Below are positions 27,300 to 35,179 of a stretch of DNA of 64,000 nucleotides, in pieces. The notes under the pieces were generated by a model that did no database searches, had not been told where the DNA came from, and worked only from the letters and a program-made list of their open reading frames with translations. Made by a program: the position numbers and the translations under genes. This DNA comes from Clostridiales bacterium (GTDB lineage: Bacteria; Bacillota; Clostridia; Oscillospirales; Acutalibacteraceae), in the NCBI GenBank assembly GCA_022799115.1, contig JAAWNT010000007.1:37372-101371 (forward strand), read 5' to 3'. The first letter of the stretch is position 1; each line of letters begins with the position of its first letter.

Positions 27300-27830
27300 T
27301 ATATGTAAAGGCGGATTGATACAACAGATCCGGTTTATTGATGCGCGATAAGTTATACGGTCCTCGTTTAAGCAAAATATACGGCGGCTACGCGAACTTT
27401 TGAGGTTATGAGTTTATGGAATAAGGACAAAATAGTATGGAGCGCAAGGCAATGTTGCCAGCCTCTTTTAAAAAAGCAGCGCAGCAGATTTTGTCAACAG
27501 AATAGAAACAAGAAGCAAAGACTGCAAAAAGAAAAGGAGAAACGAGGATAACATTCACAAGATCTATCGAGTGGTACGCGTTTTTGCGGCGATGACGAAG
27601 ACAAAGCGATTTGCTGTCACAAGGGTTTCCGTTTTCTAGGAACAACAGATACGATGTCTGACAAAAAATCGTAAATAGGATGCCAGAAATTACCACTGTA
27701 TATGTTTTCGTATTTTCGTACACTGCAAATTTTCAAACCTCATTAGGGTTCGAGGCCCGAACGAAAGATTTTTATTCATCCTTTCGATGGAAAACAAGGC
27801 ATATTTTTTTGTGTTTTTGTCTGCCAACAA
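27300..27830. other. 530-bp stretch without a confident gene
   Basis: The only sizeable frame is on the minus strand, 27723-27406: 105 residues from a GTG, with two hydrophobic segments (TVVISGILFTIF and VILVSPFLFAVF) and many Cys and Ser. A GAGGTTT lies 13 bp before the GTG, which is far. Codon choice does not look like the neighbours. I leave it as a possible small membrane protein or decayed sequence. A GGGTTCGAGGCCC at 27746-27758 looks like a tRNA T-arm, but no tRNA surrounds it. Confidence 0.35.
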
Positions 27831-27859
27831 TTGTGCGAGCAAAAAAAAGGTGATATAAT
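27831..27859 (+). promoter_or_regulatory. Promoter of the ParA-like ATPase and oxidoreductase operon
   Basis: TTGTGC at 27831-27836, a 17-bp spacer and TATAAT at 27854-27859, with an extended -10 (TGATATAAT). This is one of the best promoters in the window. Confidence 0.8.
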
Positions 27860-27900
27860 AGGACACAATGCCGAATAAATAGAAAAGAGGGAAGAGCTTT

Positions 27901-28587
27901 TTGCATTTAACTGGAACATTTCATATTATTTGCGGCCATTATGGCTGCGGGAAAACCAATCTCTCTCTGAACCTGGCCGTTGATCTGGCCCGGCAAGGCA
28001 GAAAGGTCACTTTGGTGGATTTGGATATTGTCAATCCCTATTTCCGATCCTCCGATTACGACCAGGTACTAAAGCGGTACGGCATTCAATTGATTGCCCC
28101 TCTGTTTGCCCGTACCAACGTGGATATGCCCGCCCTACCCGCGCAGATGGAGTCCGTCTTTTCCATGCCGGACCGCACTGTCATTATCGATGTGGGAGGA
28201 GACGATGCGGGGGCCACTGCCTTAGGACGTTACTCACGTCAAATACAACAGTTGGATCAGGTGGGAATTTACTATGTAATCAATCGTTATCGAGCGCTGA
28301 CCACGCGGTCGGAGGAAGCTGCATCCTTGCTAAAGGAAATTGAATCCGCCTGTCGCTTGAAAGCCACCGGCGTTATCAACAATAGCCATGTGCAAAGCTT
28401 GACTACGGCGGAAGATGTGCTGCAATCGCTTCCTTTTGCGGAGGAAACCGCAGAATCATTACGGTTGCCGTTAGTAATGCATACCTGTCCCAGACCGTTA
28501 TACACTCAGTTGTCCAACAGGGTGGATGCCCTGTATCCCATAGATATTTATGTCCGGCCTCCTTGGGATGCCGGAGAGCAGACATAA
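27901..28587 (+). CDS. ParA/MinD-like P-loop ATPase
   Basis: A 228-residue protein with a deviant Walker A GHYGCGKTN at residues 12-20, a switch region VDLDIVNPYFRSSDY near 40-54, and VIIDVGGDDAGATAL near 98-112. This is the SIMIBI (ParA/MinD/CobQ-like) class. It is not next to ParB, MinC or a flagellar gene. Instead it is the first gene before ferredoxin and three 2-oxoacid oxidoreductase subunits, 14 bp ahead, under one promoter. It may help assemble, regulate or localise that enzyme; this is inference. The start is TTG behind AGAGGGAAGAG. Confidence 0.85.
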   Translation: MHLTGTFHIICGHYGCGKTNLSLNLAVDLARQGRKVTLVDLDIVNPYFRSSDYDQVLKRYGIQLIAPLFARTNVDMPALPAQMESVFSMPDRTVIIDVGGDDAGATALGRYSRQIQQLDQVGIYYVINRYRALTTRSEEAASLLKEIESACRLKATGVINNSHVQSLTTAEDVLQSLPFAEETAESLRLPLVMHTCPRPLYTQLSNRVDALYPIDIYVRPPWDAGEQT

Positions 28588-28601
28588 GAAGAGGTGAGAA
28601 T

Positions 28602-28808
28602 ATGCCAAAAATCACAGTGAAAGAAGAAACCTGTAAGGGATGCGAGTTGTGTGTCAATTCCTGTCCCCGAAAGATTATCGCGCTTTCCAAAGACAGAATT
28701 AACAGCAAGGGCTATCATCCGGCTCAGCTGATCGATCCGGAGAAGTGCACTGGGTGCGCTTCATGCGCCATGATGTGCCCGGATGTGGCAATTATCGTAG
28801 AAAGGTAG
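28602..28808 (+). CDS. 2x[4Fe-4S] ferredoxin subunit of 2-oxoacid oxidoreductase
   Basis: A 68-residue protein with two cluster motifs, CKGCELCVNSCP and CTGCASCAMMCP. It is the delta subunit of the four-part 2-oxoacid:ferredoxin oxidoreductase and passes electrons from the catalytic subunits to free ferredoxin. The ATG at 28602 follows GAGGTGAGAAT. It lies between the ParA-like gene and the alpha subunit, the usual small-subunit-first order (delta-alpha-beta-gamma). Confidence 0.93.
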   Translation: MPKITVKEETCKGCELCVNSCPRKIIALSKDRINSKGYHPAQLIDPEKCTGCASCAMMCPDVAIIVER

Positions 28809-28819
28809 TGTGAAGGCTA

Positions 28820-29884
28820 GTGTCAGAACGAGTATTAATGAAGGGCAACGAGGCGCTGGCGGAAGCGGCCATTCAGGCCGGATGCCGCCACTTCTTCGGT
28901 TATCCCATCACCCCGCAGACCGAGTTGGCTGCGTATATGTCGAAAAAGATGCCAAAAATCGGAGGTACCTATCTTCAGGCGGAATCGGAAATTGCCGCCA
29001 TAAACATGGTGTTGGGCGCGGCCTCAGCCGGCGTGCGCGCCATGACATCCTCGTCCTCCCCAGGAATCAGCCTAAAGTCCGAGGGGATTTCCTACCTGGC
29101 GGGTTCCGATCTTCCCGCAGTGATTATTAACGTACAGCGCGGCGGCCCCGGCTTGGGCGGCATTCAGCCTTCCCAGGCCGATTACTGGCAGGCCACCAAG
29201 GCCACAGGACATGGCGATTTTCAGATTCTGGTGTTCGCCCCCTCTACAGTACAAGAGATGGTGGATTTGGTGTCTGACGCCTTTGATTTGGCTGACCAGT
29301 ACCGTATGCCTGCCATGATCCTGGCTGACGGTATGCTGGGACAGATGATGGAGCCGGTGGAGATTCGTCCGGCGACCGATAAGAAGCCCCTTGAGAAAAC
29401 TTGGGCCACCAATGGTCATCAGGGCAAACGGGTACATAATGTGGTTAATTCCCTTTATTTGAAAGCGCAGGATCTGGAGCGCTTGGTAAAGGAGCGCTAT
29501 CAGCGTTATGAAACCATCAAACAAACCCAGCAGCGCGCCGAAGAATATCTGATGGAAGACGCAGAATACGCAGTGGTTGCCTATGGGGCTTCTTCTCGTG
29601 TTTCCCGCAGCGCGGTAAACGCCGCTCGGGAATTGGGGATTAAAGTGGGTCTAGTGCGCCCCATCAGCCTGTGGCCGTTCCCGGTGGATGCCATGCAAAG
29701 AGCTGCCGACAAGGTCAAAGGCCTGTTGGTGGTGGAGATGAGCATGGGCCAGATGGTGGATGACGTCCGCTTGGCGGTGAACGGCAAAAAGCCGGTGGAG
29801 TTTTACGGCCGCACCGGCGGTATGATTCCCACACCCGCCGAGGTGCTGGGCGCCATTCAGAAATTAGCGGGAGGTGCAAAATAA
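28820..29884 (+). CDS. vorB: 2-oxoacid:ferredoxin oxidoreductase alpha subunit (VorB/KorA type)
   Basis: The alpha subunit of a CoA-dependent enzyme that decarboxylates a 2-oxoacid and reduces ferredoxin. The N-terminal pyrimidine-binding domain has GYPITPQTEL near residue 27 and EAE/ESEIAAINMVLGA near 55; RGGPGLGG and QADYWQATKATGHGDF follow. Length is 354 residues with GTG start. Close relatives are labelled branched-chain 2-oxoacid (VorB) or 2-oxoglutarate (KorA) enzymes; sequence by eye cannot separate these. acn and icd elsewhere in the window make 2-oxoglutarate a plausible substrate. Confidence 0.9.
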   Translation: MSERVLMKGNEALAEAAIQAGCRHFFGYPITPQTELAAYMSKKMPKIGGTYLQAESEIAAINMVLGAASAGVRAMTSSSSPGISLKSEGISYLAGSDLPAVIINVQRGGPGLGGIQPSQADYWQATKATGHGDFQILVFAPSTVQEMVDLVSDAFDLADQYRMPAMILADGMLGQMMEPVEIRPATDKKPLEKTWATNGHQGKRVHNVVNSLYLKAQDLERLVKERYQRYETIKQTQQRAEEYLMEDAEYAVVAYGASSRVSRSAVNAARELGIKVGLVRPISLWPFPVDAMQRAADKVKGLLVVEMSMGQMVDDVRLAVNGKKPVEFYGRTGGMIPTPAEVLGAIQKLAGGAK

Positions 29885-30642
29885 TGGCAGTTGTATTTGA
29901 CAAACCCCACGCTCTGACCGATGCGCCTTTTCATTATTGCCCGGGTTGTACCCATGGAATCGTGCACCGTTTGGTGGCTGAGGTAATGGATGAGCTGGAC
30001 ATTGAGGGCAAAGCTGTAGGCGTTGCGCCTGTGGGCTGTGCGGTTATGAATTATGATTATTTTGGCTGTGATATGGTGGAAGCGCCCCACGGGCGCGCGC
30101 CGGCTGTAGCAACCGGATTAAAACGAGCTTGTCCGGATAATGTGATATTTACCTATCAGGGAGACGGCGATTTGGCGGCCATTGGAACCGCTGAGACCGT
30201 CCATGCGGCTACCCGTGGAGAGAATATCACCGTCATTTTTATCAACAATGCGATTTATGGAATGACAGGCGGCCAGATGGCTCCCACCTCCCTGCCCAAT
30301 CAGGTGACTCAGACCACCCCATACGGGCGCGATGTGGATATTGCCGGCTATCCCATTCGAGTATGCGAGTTGCTGTCCACTTTGGATGGCGTAGCGCTGG
30401 CGCAGCGGGTCACTGTGGATTGCGTGAAAAATGTGGTTATTGCAAAAAAAGCCATTAAAAAAGCGTTTGAAAATCAGATTGCCAAAAAGGGCTTTTCCAT
30501 TGTAGAGGTGGTCTCCACCTGTCCCACAAACTGGGGAATGACTCCGGTGGAAGCGCTCCAGTGGTTGCGCGACAATATGTTGCCCTATTATCCTCTGGGA
30601 GTTTACAAGGACTCCGAGAAAGGAGCGAGACTGCATGAGTAA
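29884..30642 (+). CDS. 2-oxoacid:ferredoxin oxidoreductase beta subunit (thiamine diphosphate binding)
   Basis: The beta subunit carries the thiamine diphosphate. The motif GDGDLAAIG near residue 93 and NNAIYGMTGGQ near 120 form the GDG...NN cofactor signature. Conserved cysteines are in HYCPGCTHG near 19-22 and in VGCAVMNYDYFGCD. Length is 252 residues. The ATG overlaps the alpha stop by one base (TAATG) and has GGGAGGTG upstream. thiN in this window makes the cofactor. Confidence 0.93.
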   Translation: MAVVFDKPHALTDAPFHYCPGCTHGIVHRLVAEVMDELDIEGKAVGVAPVGCAVMNYDYFGCDMVEAPHGRAPAVATGLKRACPDNVIFTYQGDGDLAAIGTAETVHAATRGENITVIFINNAIYGMTGGQMAPTSLPNQVTQTTPYGRDVDIAGYPIRVCELLSTLDGVALAQRVTVDCVKNVVIAKKAIKKAFENQIAKKGFSIVEVVSTCPTNWGMTPVEALQWLRDNMLPYYPLGVYKDSEKGARLHE

Positions 30643-31177
30643 AAATCTGAATATGCTGCTTGCCGGCTTCGGCGGCCAGGGCGTGCTGTTTGCAGGTAAA
30701 GTGATCGCTTACGGCGGACTGATGGAGGGTAAGGAAATTTCCTGGTTGCCTTCCTATGGGCCGGAAATGCGCGGCGGTACTGCGAATTGCAGCGTATGCA
30801 TCTCCGACAAAGCCATTGGCTCTCCGCTGGTAGTCAACCCCAACGTGTTTGTGGCCATGAACCTGCCCTCCTTCGACCGCTTCATTAACGATGTGGAACC
30901 GGGCGGCACAGTGATTGTGGACAGCTATTTGATTGACAAGAAGGTAGAGCGCGACGACGTCAACGCTTTTTATATTCCCGCATCCCGCTTGGCGGAGGAG
31001 AACAATCTCAAGGGCGGCGCCAACATTATTTTGCTTGGCAAGCTGTTCCGTGAATGCGGATTCTGCTCCGAGGAAGCCTTGGACCGGGCCATTCAAAAGT
31101 GCGTGCCTCCCTCCAAAGCCCATCTGTTGGAAAATAACCGCAAGGCCATTCGCATCGGGATGGAATACGAGGGCTGA
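30635..31177 (+). CDS. 2-oxoacid:ferredoxin oxidoreductase gamma subunit
   Basis: The gamma subunit binds CoA in this enzyme family. Typical motifs are AGFGGQGVLFAGKV at residues 10-23 and SYGPEMRGGTANCSV near 40-54. Length is 180 residues. The start overlaps the beta gene by 8 bp and has GAAAGGAGCG before it. It completes the delta-alpha-beta-gamma set, so the enzyme is likely functional. A terminator follows. Confidence 0.93.
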   Translation: MSKNLNMLLAGFGGQGVLFAGKVIAYGGLMEGKEISWLPSYGPEMRGGTANCSVCISDKAIGSPLVVNPNVFVAMNLPSFDRFINDVEPGGTVIVDSYLIDKKVERDDVNAFYIPASRLAEENNLKGGANIILLGKLFRECGFCSEEALDRAIQKCVPPSKAHLLENNRKAIRIGMEYEG

Positions 31178-31237
31178 TTATACAGTACATGTCGTCTTGT
31201 CTGAAAAATATCCCTTGATTTCTTAAATTTAGAATAG

Positions 31238-31279
31238 AAAAAGTCCCTGTTTACCGATACGAAAACAGGGGCTTTTTTC
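31238..31279 (+). terminator. Intrinsic terminator after the oxidoreductase operon
   Basis: A 10-bp stem with one G-U pair (31243-31252 with 31263-31272), extended by A/T tracts on both sides and followed by TTTTTT. Confidence 0.88.
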
Positions 31280-31386
31280 TATGGGTTCTACAGTTAGAGG
31301 TTCAGGGGAAAAACAGGGCATGCTTGTATAAAAAGCGTTGCACAACACCATATACCGCAGCTGTCTTATTGATTTTTTGAACAGGA

Positions 31387-31415
31387 TTGCCAAACTTGAT
31401 AAGTTGTACTATAGT
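31387..31415 (+). promoter_or_regulatory. Promoter of ispD-ispF
   Basis: TTGCCA at 31387-31392, a 17-bp spacer and TATAGT at 31410-31415. The leader to the ispD ATG would be about 160 nt; I see no T-box or other known riboswitch core in it. Confidence 0.6.
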
Positions 31416-31579
31416 AAATAAAGCGGTATATCCCAAAAGAAAGCGCTACTCAATCGGTAACAATCTAGAGATGGGGAAAGACCTGTGAGGTTATCAAAAT
31501 GTGCGGTCAACATTCATGTGTTTTCCGAACAATTTGTAACTATCGTATATCAGAGATCTATCCGAGAGGAAGGGATACT

Positions 31580-32296
31580 ATGAAAAAATCTGAACAATTT
31601 TTGGTATGCGCCGTTATTGTCGCCGCGGGAGGCTCTACCCGGATGGGCGGAACAATCAGCAAGCAGCTGTTGCCGCTGTGTGGAAAACCGGCTGTTGCTT
31701 ACACGCTGGAGGCGTTTGAACAAGCGAGTTCCATCCAGGAGCTGGTGGTGGTGTGCCGGGCACAGGATCAAAAGGCGATGGAGGATATTTGCCGACAATA
31801 CAATATTACTAAGAAGAGAGCCTTAGTGGAGGGAGGAGATACACGTCAGAAGTCGGTGCTACAGGGCGTGCGGGCGGCGTCTCCAAGCGCTACCCATTTT
31901 GCTATTCACGACGGGGCCAGGGCCTTGATACTGCCCGTTGAGATCGACCGGGTGGTAGAAGATGGAATCCAATATCAGGCATCCGCCTTAGCGGTGCCGG
32001 TAAAAGACACCATAAAAACGGCGGATTGCAACGGGTTTGTAACGTCAACTCCCGATCGATCAACCCTATGGAGCGTACAGACCCCGCAGGTATTCGAAAA
32101 AAACTTATATTTAGAGGCAGTCAGGCAGGCGGCTGACAAAGGGGCCGACTATACCGACGACTGTCAATTGGCGGAGCATGCGGGCGCTAAGGTTCACCTA
32201 TGTATGGGCTCCTATGAAAACAGTAAGCTCACCACTGTGGATGACATTATAGTGGCGGAGCAGATAATAAGAAACCGGGAGGAGATTATAAAATGA
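31580..32296 (+). CDS. ispD: 2-C-methyl-D-erythritol 4-phosphate cytidylyltransferase
   Basis: Third step of the MEP pathway to isoprenoids: joins CTP to methylerythritol 4-phosphate. The nucleotide-binding loop [19 protein letters not shown] is at about residues 15-33, with a later HDGARAL near 112-118 and a TPQVF motif near 170. Length is 238 residues. The ATG at 31580 has GAGGAAGGG upstream; the frame is open for 27 more codons but that part is not family-like. The stop overlaps ispF (ATGA), so the two MEP enzymes are translationally coupled. Confidence 0.96.
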   Translation: MKKSEQFLVCAVIVAAGGSTRMGGTISKQLLPLCGKPAVAYTLEAFEQASSIQELVVVCRAQDQKAMEDICRQYNITKKRALVEGGDTRQKSVLQGVRAASPSATHFAIHDGARALILPVEIDRVVEDGIQYQASALAVPVKDTIKTADCNGFVTSTPDRSTLWSVQTPQVFEKNLYLEAVRQAADKGADYTDDCQLAEHAGAKVHLCMGSYENSKLTTVDDIIVAEQIIRNREEIIK

Positions 32297-32766
32297 TTCG
32301 TGTAGGCCATGGATATGACGTTCATACTTTAGTAGAAGGAAGAAAATGCATCATAGGAGGAGTAACGGTCCCCTTTGAAAAAGGATTATTGGGCCACTCC
32401 GATGCCGACGTGCTCACCCATGCGGTGATGGACGCTTTGCTGGGGGCCGCGGCCTTGGGCGATATTGGCGCTCTTTTTCCGGATAACGATCCTGCCTACC
32501 AAGGGGCGGATAGCCTGGAGCTGCTGCGCCAGGTGTGTCGCGTCTTACAGGAACACGGATATCGCATTGCAAACATCGACGCGACTGTATTGGCCCAGGC
32601 TCCAAAACTGAAACCCCACATCCTGAAGATGAGAGAAACTCTTTCAAGGACTTGTTCCATTGGATTGGATCAGGTCAGCGTGAAAGCTACCACCGAGGAG
32701 GGATTGGGCTTTACAGGGCAAGGATTAGGGATTGCCGCCCATGCCGTTTGCCTGGTGGAAAAATAG
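32293..32766 (+). CDS. ispF: 2-C-methyl-D-erythritol 2,4-cyclodiphosphate synthase
   Basis: Fifth step of the MEP pathway. Zinc ligands are in GHGYDVH (Asp9 and His11) and in [13 protein letters not shown] (His near 43). The [19 protein letters not shown] motif lies near 57-75, and a C-terminal [17 protein letters not shown] segment near 132. Length is 157 residues, typical. It overlaps ispD by 4 bp. Confidence 0.97.
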   Translation: MIRVGHGYDVHTLVEGRKCIIGGVTVPFEKGLLGHSDADVLTHAVMDALLGAAALGDIGALFPDNDPAYQGADSLELLRQVCRVLQEHGYRIANIDATVLAQAPKLKPHILKMRETLSRTCSIGLDQVSVKATTEEGLGFTGQGLGIAAHAVCLVEK

Positions 32767-32824
32767 ACAGGCAAGACGCCTCGCTGCCGCATATACTGGT
32801 AGAAAAACAAAGAGGTGATCTTTT

Positions 32825-33055
32825 ATGGGCAAGCCCTTGATTTTGGTTAGCTCCATCACATATGCGATGAAAGGCAGAGACCTTTTAAGCAAGCAGGGGA
32901 TATCCGCATATTTAGAGCGAGTCCCTCACATTGAGGCGCTGGGAGGCTGTGGATACGGTTTGAATGTGCCGCGCCATACCGATGAAGCGGAAGAGCTTTT
33001 GCAGCAGGCCGGTATACGCGTACTTGGCAGGATCGACAAGGAGGGACCGCAGTGA
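32825..33055 (+). CDS. DUF3343 domain protein (possible sulfur/selenium carrier)
   Basis: A 76-residue protein. Features: hydrophobic start ILVSSITYAMKGRDLL, VPHIEALGGCGYGLNVP with a conserved-looking Cys near residue 43, and a C-terminal DKEG. DUF3343 proteins are often encoded with cysteine-desulfurase-like enzymes and have been proposed to carry sulfur or selenium; this is not proven for this one. The ribosome-binding site is AAAGAGGTGA. The stop overlaps the next gene's GTG by 4 bp, so a joint role with that desulfurase-like enzyme is likely. Confidence 0.82.
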   Translation: MGKPLILVSSITYAMKGRDLLSKQGISAYLERVPHIEALGGCGYGLNVPRHTDEAEELLQQAGIRVLGRIDKEGPQ

Positions 33056-34194
33056 TTTATTTGGATAACGCGGCAACCACCTATCCAAAGCCTGCCCAGG
33101 TGTATCGGTCGGTTCAATCCGCGATGCGAAAATTTGGCGCCAATCCTGGAAGAAGCGGACACAAGATGTCTATTGACGCAGCGGGAGAGATTTTTCGCTG
33201 CCGTTCCGCTTTGGCAAGTCTGGTGGGCGCGCCCGGTGAGGAGTGCGTAATTTTTACGGCCAACTGTACGGAAGCGAGTAACATCGTGCTCAAAGGGCTT
33301 TTAAAGCCGGGAGATCACGTGGTAGTTTCCTGCATGGAGCACAACGCAGTAATGCGGCCGCTGCAAGTATTAATCAATAAAGGCGTCACCTGTACCCAAG
33401 CGCAAGTTTATCCCGGCGACAACGACGCCACAGTCAATGCGTTTCGCAATGCCCTCAACGCCAATACCCGATTAATTGTCTGTATGCATGCCTCCAACGT
33501 GTGGGGAGTGCGTATGCCGGTAGAGCGTATCGCTGCTTTGGGGCGCGAATACGGCATTCCGATGATGGTAGACGCTGCCCAATCGGCGGGGGTGCTCCCG
33601 ATCGATTTAAAAGACAGCGGCATTGACTATCTCACTCTGGCCGGACACAAGAGCCTTTACGGCCCAATGGGCACCGGAGCACTGATTACCGCCAAAGGAG
33701 ACGGGTTAGATACCTTGATAGAAGGGGGAACCGGCACCAATTCCGTTTCCTTCGATCAGCCTCCCTCTATGCCGGATCGTTTTGAAAGCGGCACCCCCAA
33801 CATGCCCGGGATCGCAGGGCTTAGGGCCGGCATTGAGTTTGTAAAGGCCAAAAAGCCGGAAATCATTTTTCGTCATGAGAGTAATTTAATTCTTTATTTA
33901 TATGACAATCTTTCCCGAATCAATGGTGTTAAACTGTATATGCCCCGTCCTGACCCCCGCTATTTTGCCCCTTTGCTTTCCTTTAATATTGAAGGAAAGA
34001 GCAGCGAAACGGTGGGACAGATGCTGGATCACAACGGCATTGCGGTGAGATCTGGACTGCACTGTGCCCCGGCGGCCCATAAGGTATGCGGAACCCTGGA
34101 GACCGGCGCAGTGCGTGTGTGCCCCTCTGCATTTACTAGAAAAGAAGAAATAGATCAGTTGATTTTTACTATACGAAAAATAATCCGAAAATAG
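33052..34194 (+). CDS. Class V aminotransferase, cysteine desulfurase family
   Basis: A PLP enzyme of 380 residues. The N-terminus MIYLDNAATTYPKP is the family signature; the PLP lysine lies in TLAGHKSLYGPMGTGAL near residue 202, and an active-site loop RSGLHCAPAAHK near 333-344 carries the cysteine expected of SufS/CsdA-like (group II) desulfurases. Start is GTG, coupled to DUF3343. No sufBCD or iscU lies in the window, so a general Fe-S scaffold role is not shown; supply of sulfur or selenium to a special carrier fits the neighbour. Confidence 0.9.
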   Translation: MIYLDNAATTYPKPAQVYRSVQSAMRKFGANPGRSGHKMSIDAAGEIFRCRSALASLVGAPGEECVIFTANCTEASNIVLKGLLKPGDHVVVSCMEHNAVMRPLQVLINKGVTCTQAQVYPGDNDATVNAFRNALNANTRLIVCMHASNVWGVRMPVERIAALGREYGIPMMVDAAQSAGVLPIDLKDSGIDYLTLAGHKSLYGPMGTGALITAKGDGLDTLIEGGTGTNSVSFDQPPSMPDRFESGTPNMPGIAGLRAGIEFVKAKKPEIIFRHESNLILYLYDNLSRINGVKLYMPRPDPRYFAPLLSFNIEGKSSETVGQMLDHNGIAVRSGLHCAPAAHKVCGTLETGAVRVCPSAFTRKEEIDQLIFTIRKIIRK

Positions 34195-34206
34195 CTGCGA
34201 AAAGGA

Positions 34207-34234
34207 TTGCATAAAGCAACAGATATGATAAAAT
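34207..34234 (+). promoter_or_regulatory. cdaA: Possible promoter of cdaA
   Basis: TTGCAT at 34207-34212, a 16-bp spacer and TAAAAT at 34229-34234. It lies directly after the desulfurase stop; read-through from upstream is also possible. Confidence 0.45.
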
Positions 34235-34288
34235 GGAAACAGCAGTGTGGAACGCCAGACAGGCTGCGGGAAAGGAAGAAAAAGATAA

Positions 34289-35179
34289 ATGGAAAGTTTT
34301 TTCAATGATACCTTTCACATTATCGGCAACCTGATAAAATCATTTAAAGTTTCGGATGTCCTGGATATCGTTGTGGTATCCTTTATTATATATAATCTAA
34401 TTAAATTGGTAAGAGAAACCCGGGCAGAGCAACTCGTCAAGGGTATTTTGATATTGGTTGTGGCCTATGTGCTTTCTTGGCAGATGAACTTAAAGATGCT
34501 CAGTTCTCTGCTCAGTAATTTTTTTCAGTTCAGTGTACTCGCCATGCTCATGGTATTCCAACCGGAGCTGCGCCGGGCGCTGGAGCAGATTGGCCGTAGC
34601 CGGTTGGGAAAATACTGGTCCTTTGGAGGAGTTTCCAAGGATGAGGAAACCTATGTGAAGGATCAGAAGCGGTGTATCCAGGCGGTGGTGGAATCCGCCA
34701 TGACTCTGCAAAAGACAAAAACCGGCGCTCTGATGGTCATTGAAAGGCAGACCAAGCTGGGAGATATCATCAATACCGGCACAGTGGTCAACGCCGTTCC
34801 ATCGGTTCCCATTATAGGGAATATATTTTTTAACAAAGCGCCTCTGCATGACGGCGCTATGGTTCTGCGGGATGGAATGATCTATGCGGCCGGGTGTATT
34901 CTGCCGCTCACAAAGAGCGACGCGGTCAGCATTGATTTGGGCACCCGTCATAGGGCTGCGATTGGTATGAGCGAGAATTCCGATGCAATCATCGTTGTGG
35001 TATCGGAAGAAACCGGTACCGTTTCAGTGGCCAAAAACGGGATTCTAACCCGTAACTATACCAGAGATACCTTGACGGCGGAGTTGGAGAGCGAATTACT
35101 TCCGGAAGACGTAGAGACGGGGGAACGCAGACAAATCATTCCCTCCCTGAGGAAGGGGAAAAAGAATGAGAAGAAATAA
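34289..35179 (+). CDS. cdaA: Diadenylate cyclase CdaA
   Basis: Makes the second messenger c-di-AMP from two ATP, controlling potassium and cell-wall balance. Three N-terminal transmembrane segments (about residues 23-41, 48-66 and 74-91) are followed by the DAC domain with DGA at 188-190 and RHR at 220-222, both needed for catalysis. Length is 296 residues. The ATG follows GGAAG. The next gene overlaps by 14 bp and encodes the CdaR regulator, as in most Firmicutes; glmM, the usual third gene, is not next here. Confidence 0.96.
   Translation: MESFFNDTFHIIGNLIKSFKVSDVLDIVVVSFIIYNLIKLVRETRAEQLVKGILILVVAYVLSWQMNLKMLSSLLSNFFQFSVLAMLMVFQPELRRALEQIGRSRLGKYWSFGGVSKDEETYVKDQKRCIQAVVESAMTLQKTKTGALMVIERQTKLGDIINTGTVVNAVPSVPIIGNIFFNKAPLHDGAMVLRDGMIYAAGCILPLTKSDAVSIDLGTRHRAAIGMSENSDAIIVVVSEETGTVSVAKNGILTRNYTRDTLTAELESELLPEDVETGERRQIIPSLRKGKKNEKK

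Noticed and set aside
27745..27762. tRNA T-arm-like sequence GGGTTCGAGGCCC
   Set aside because: No acceptor stem, anticodon arm or CCA around it; only a 5-bp GTTCG/CGAAC hairpin.
31416..31579. T-box or riboswitch in the ispD leader
   Set aside because: No T-box core (GGTGG) and no terminator-antiterminator pair; other classes are not expected before ispD.
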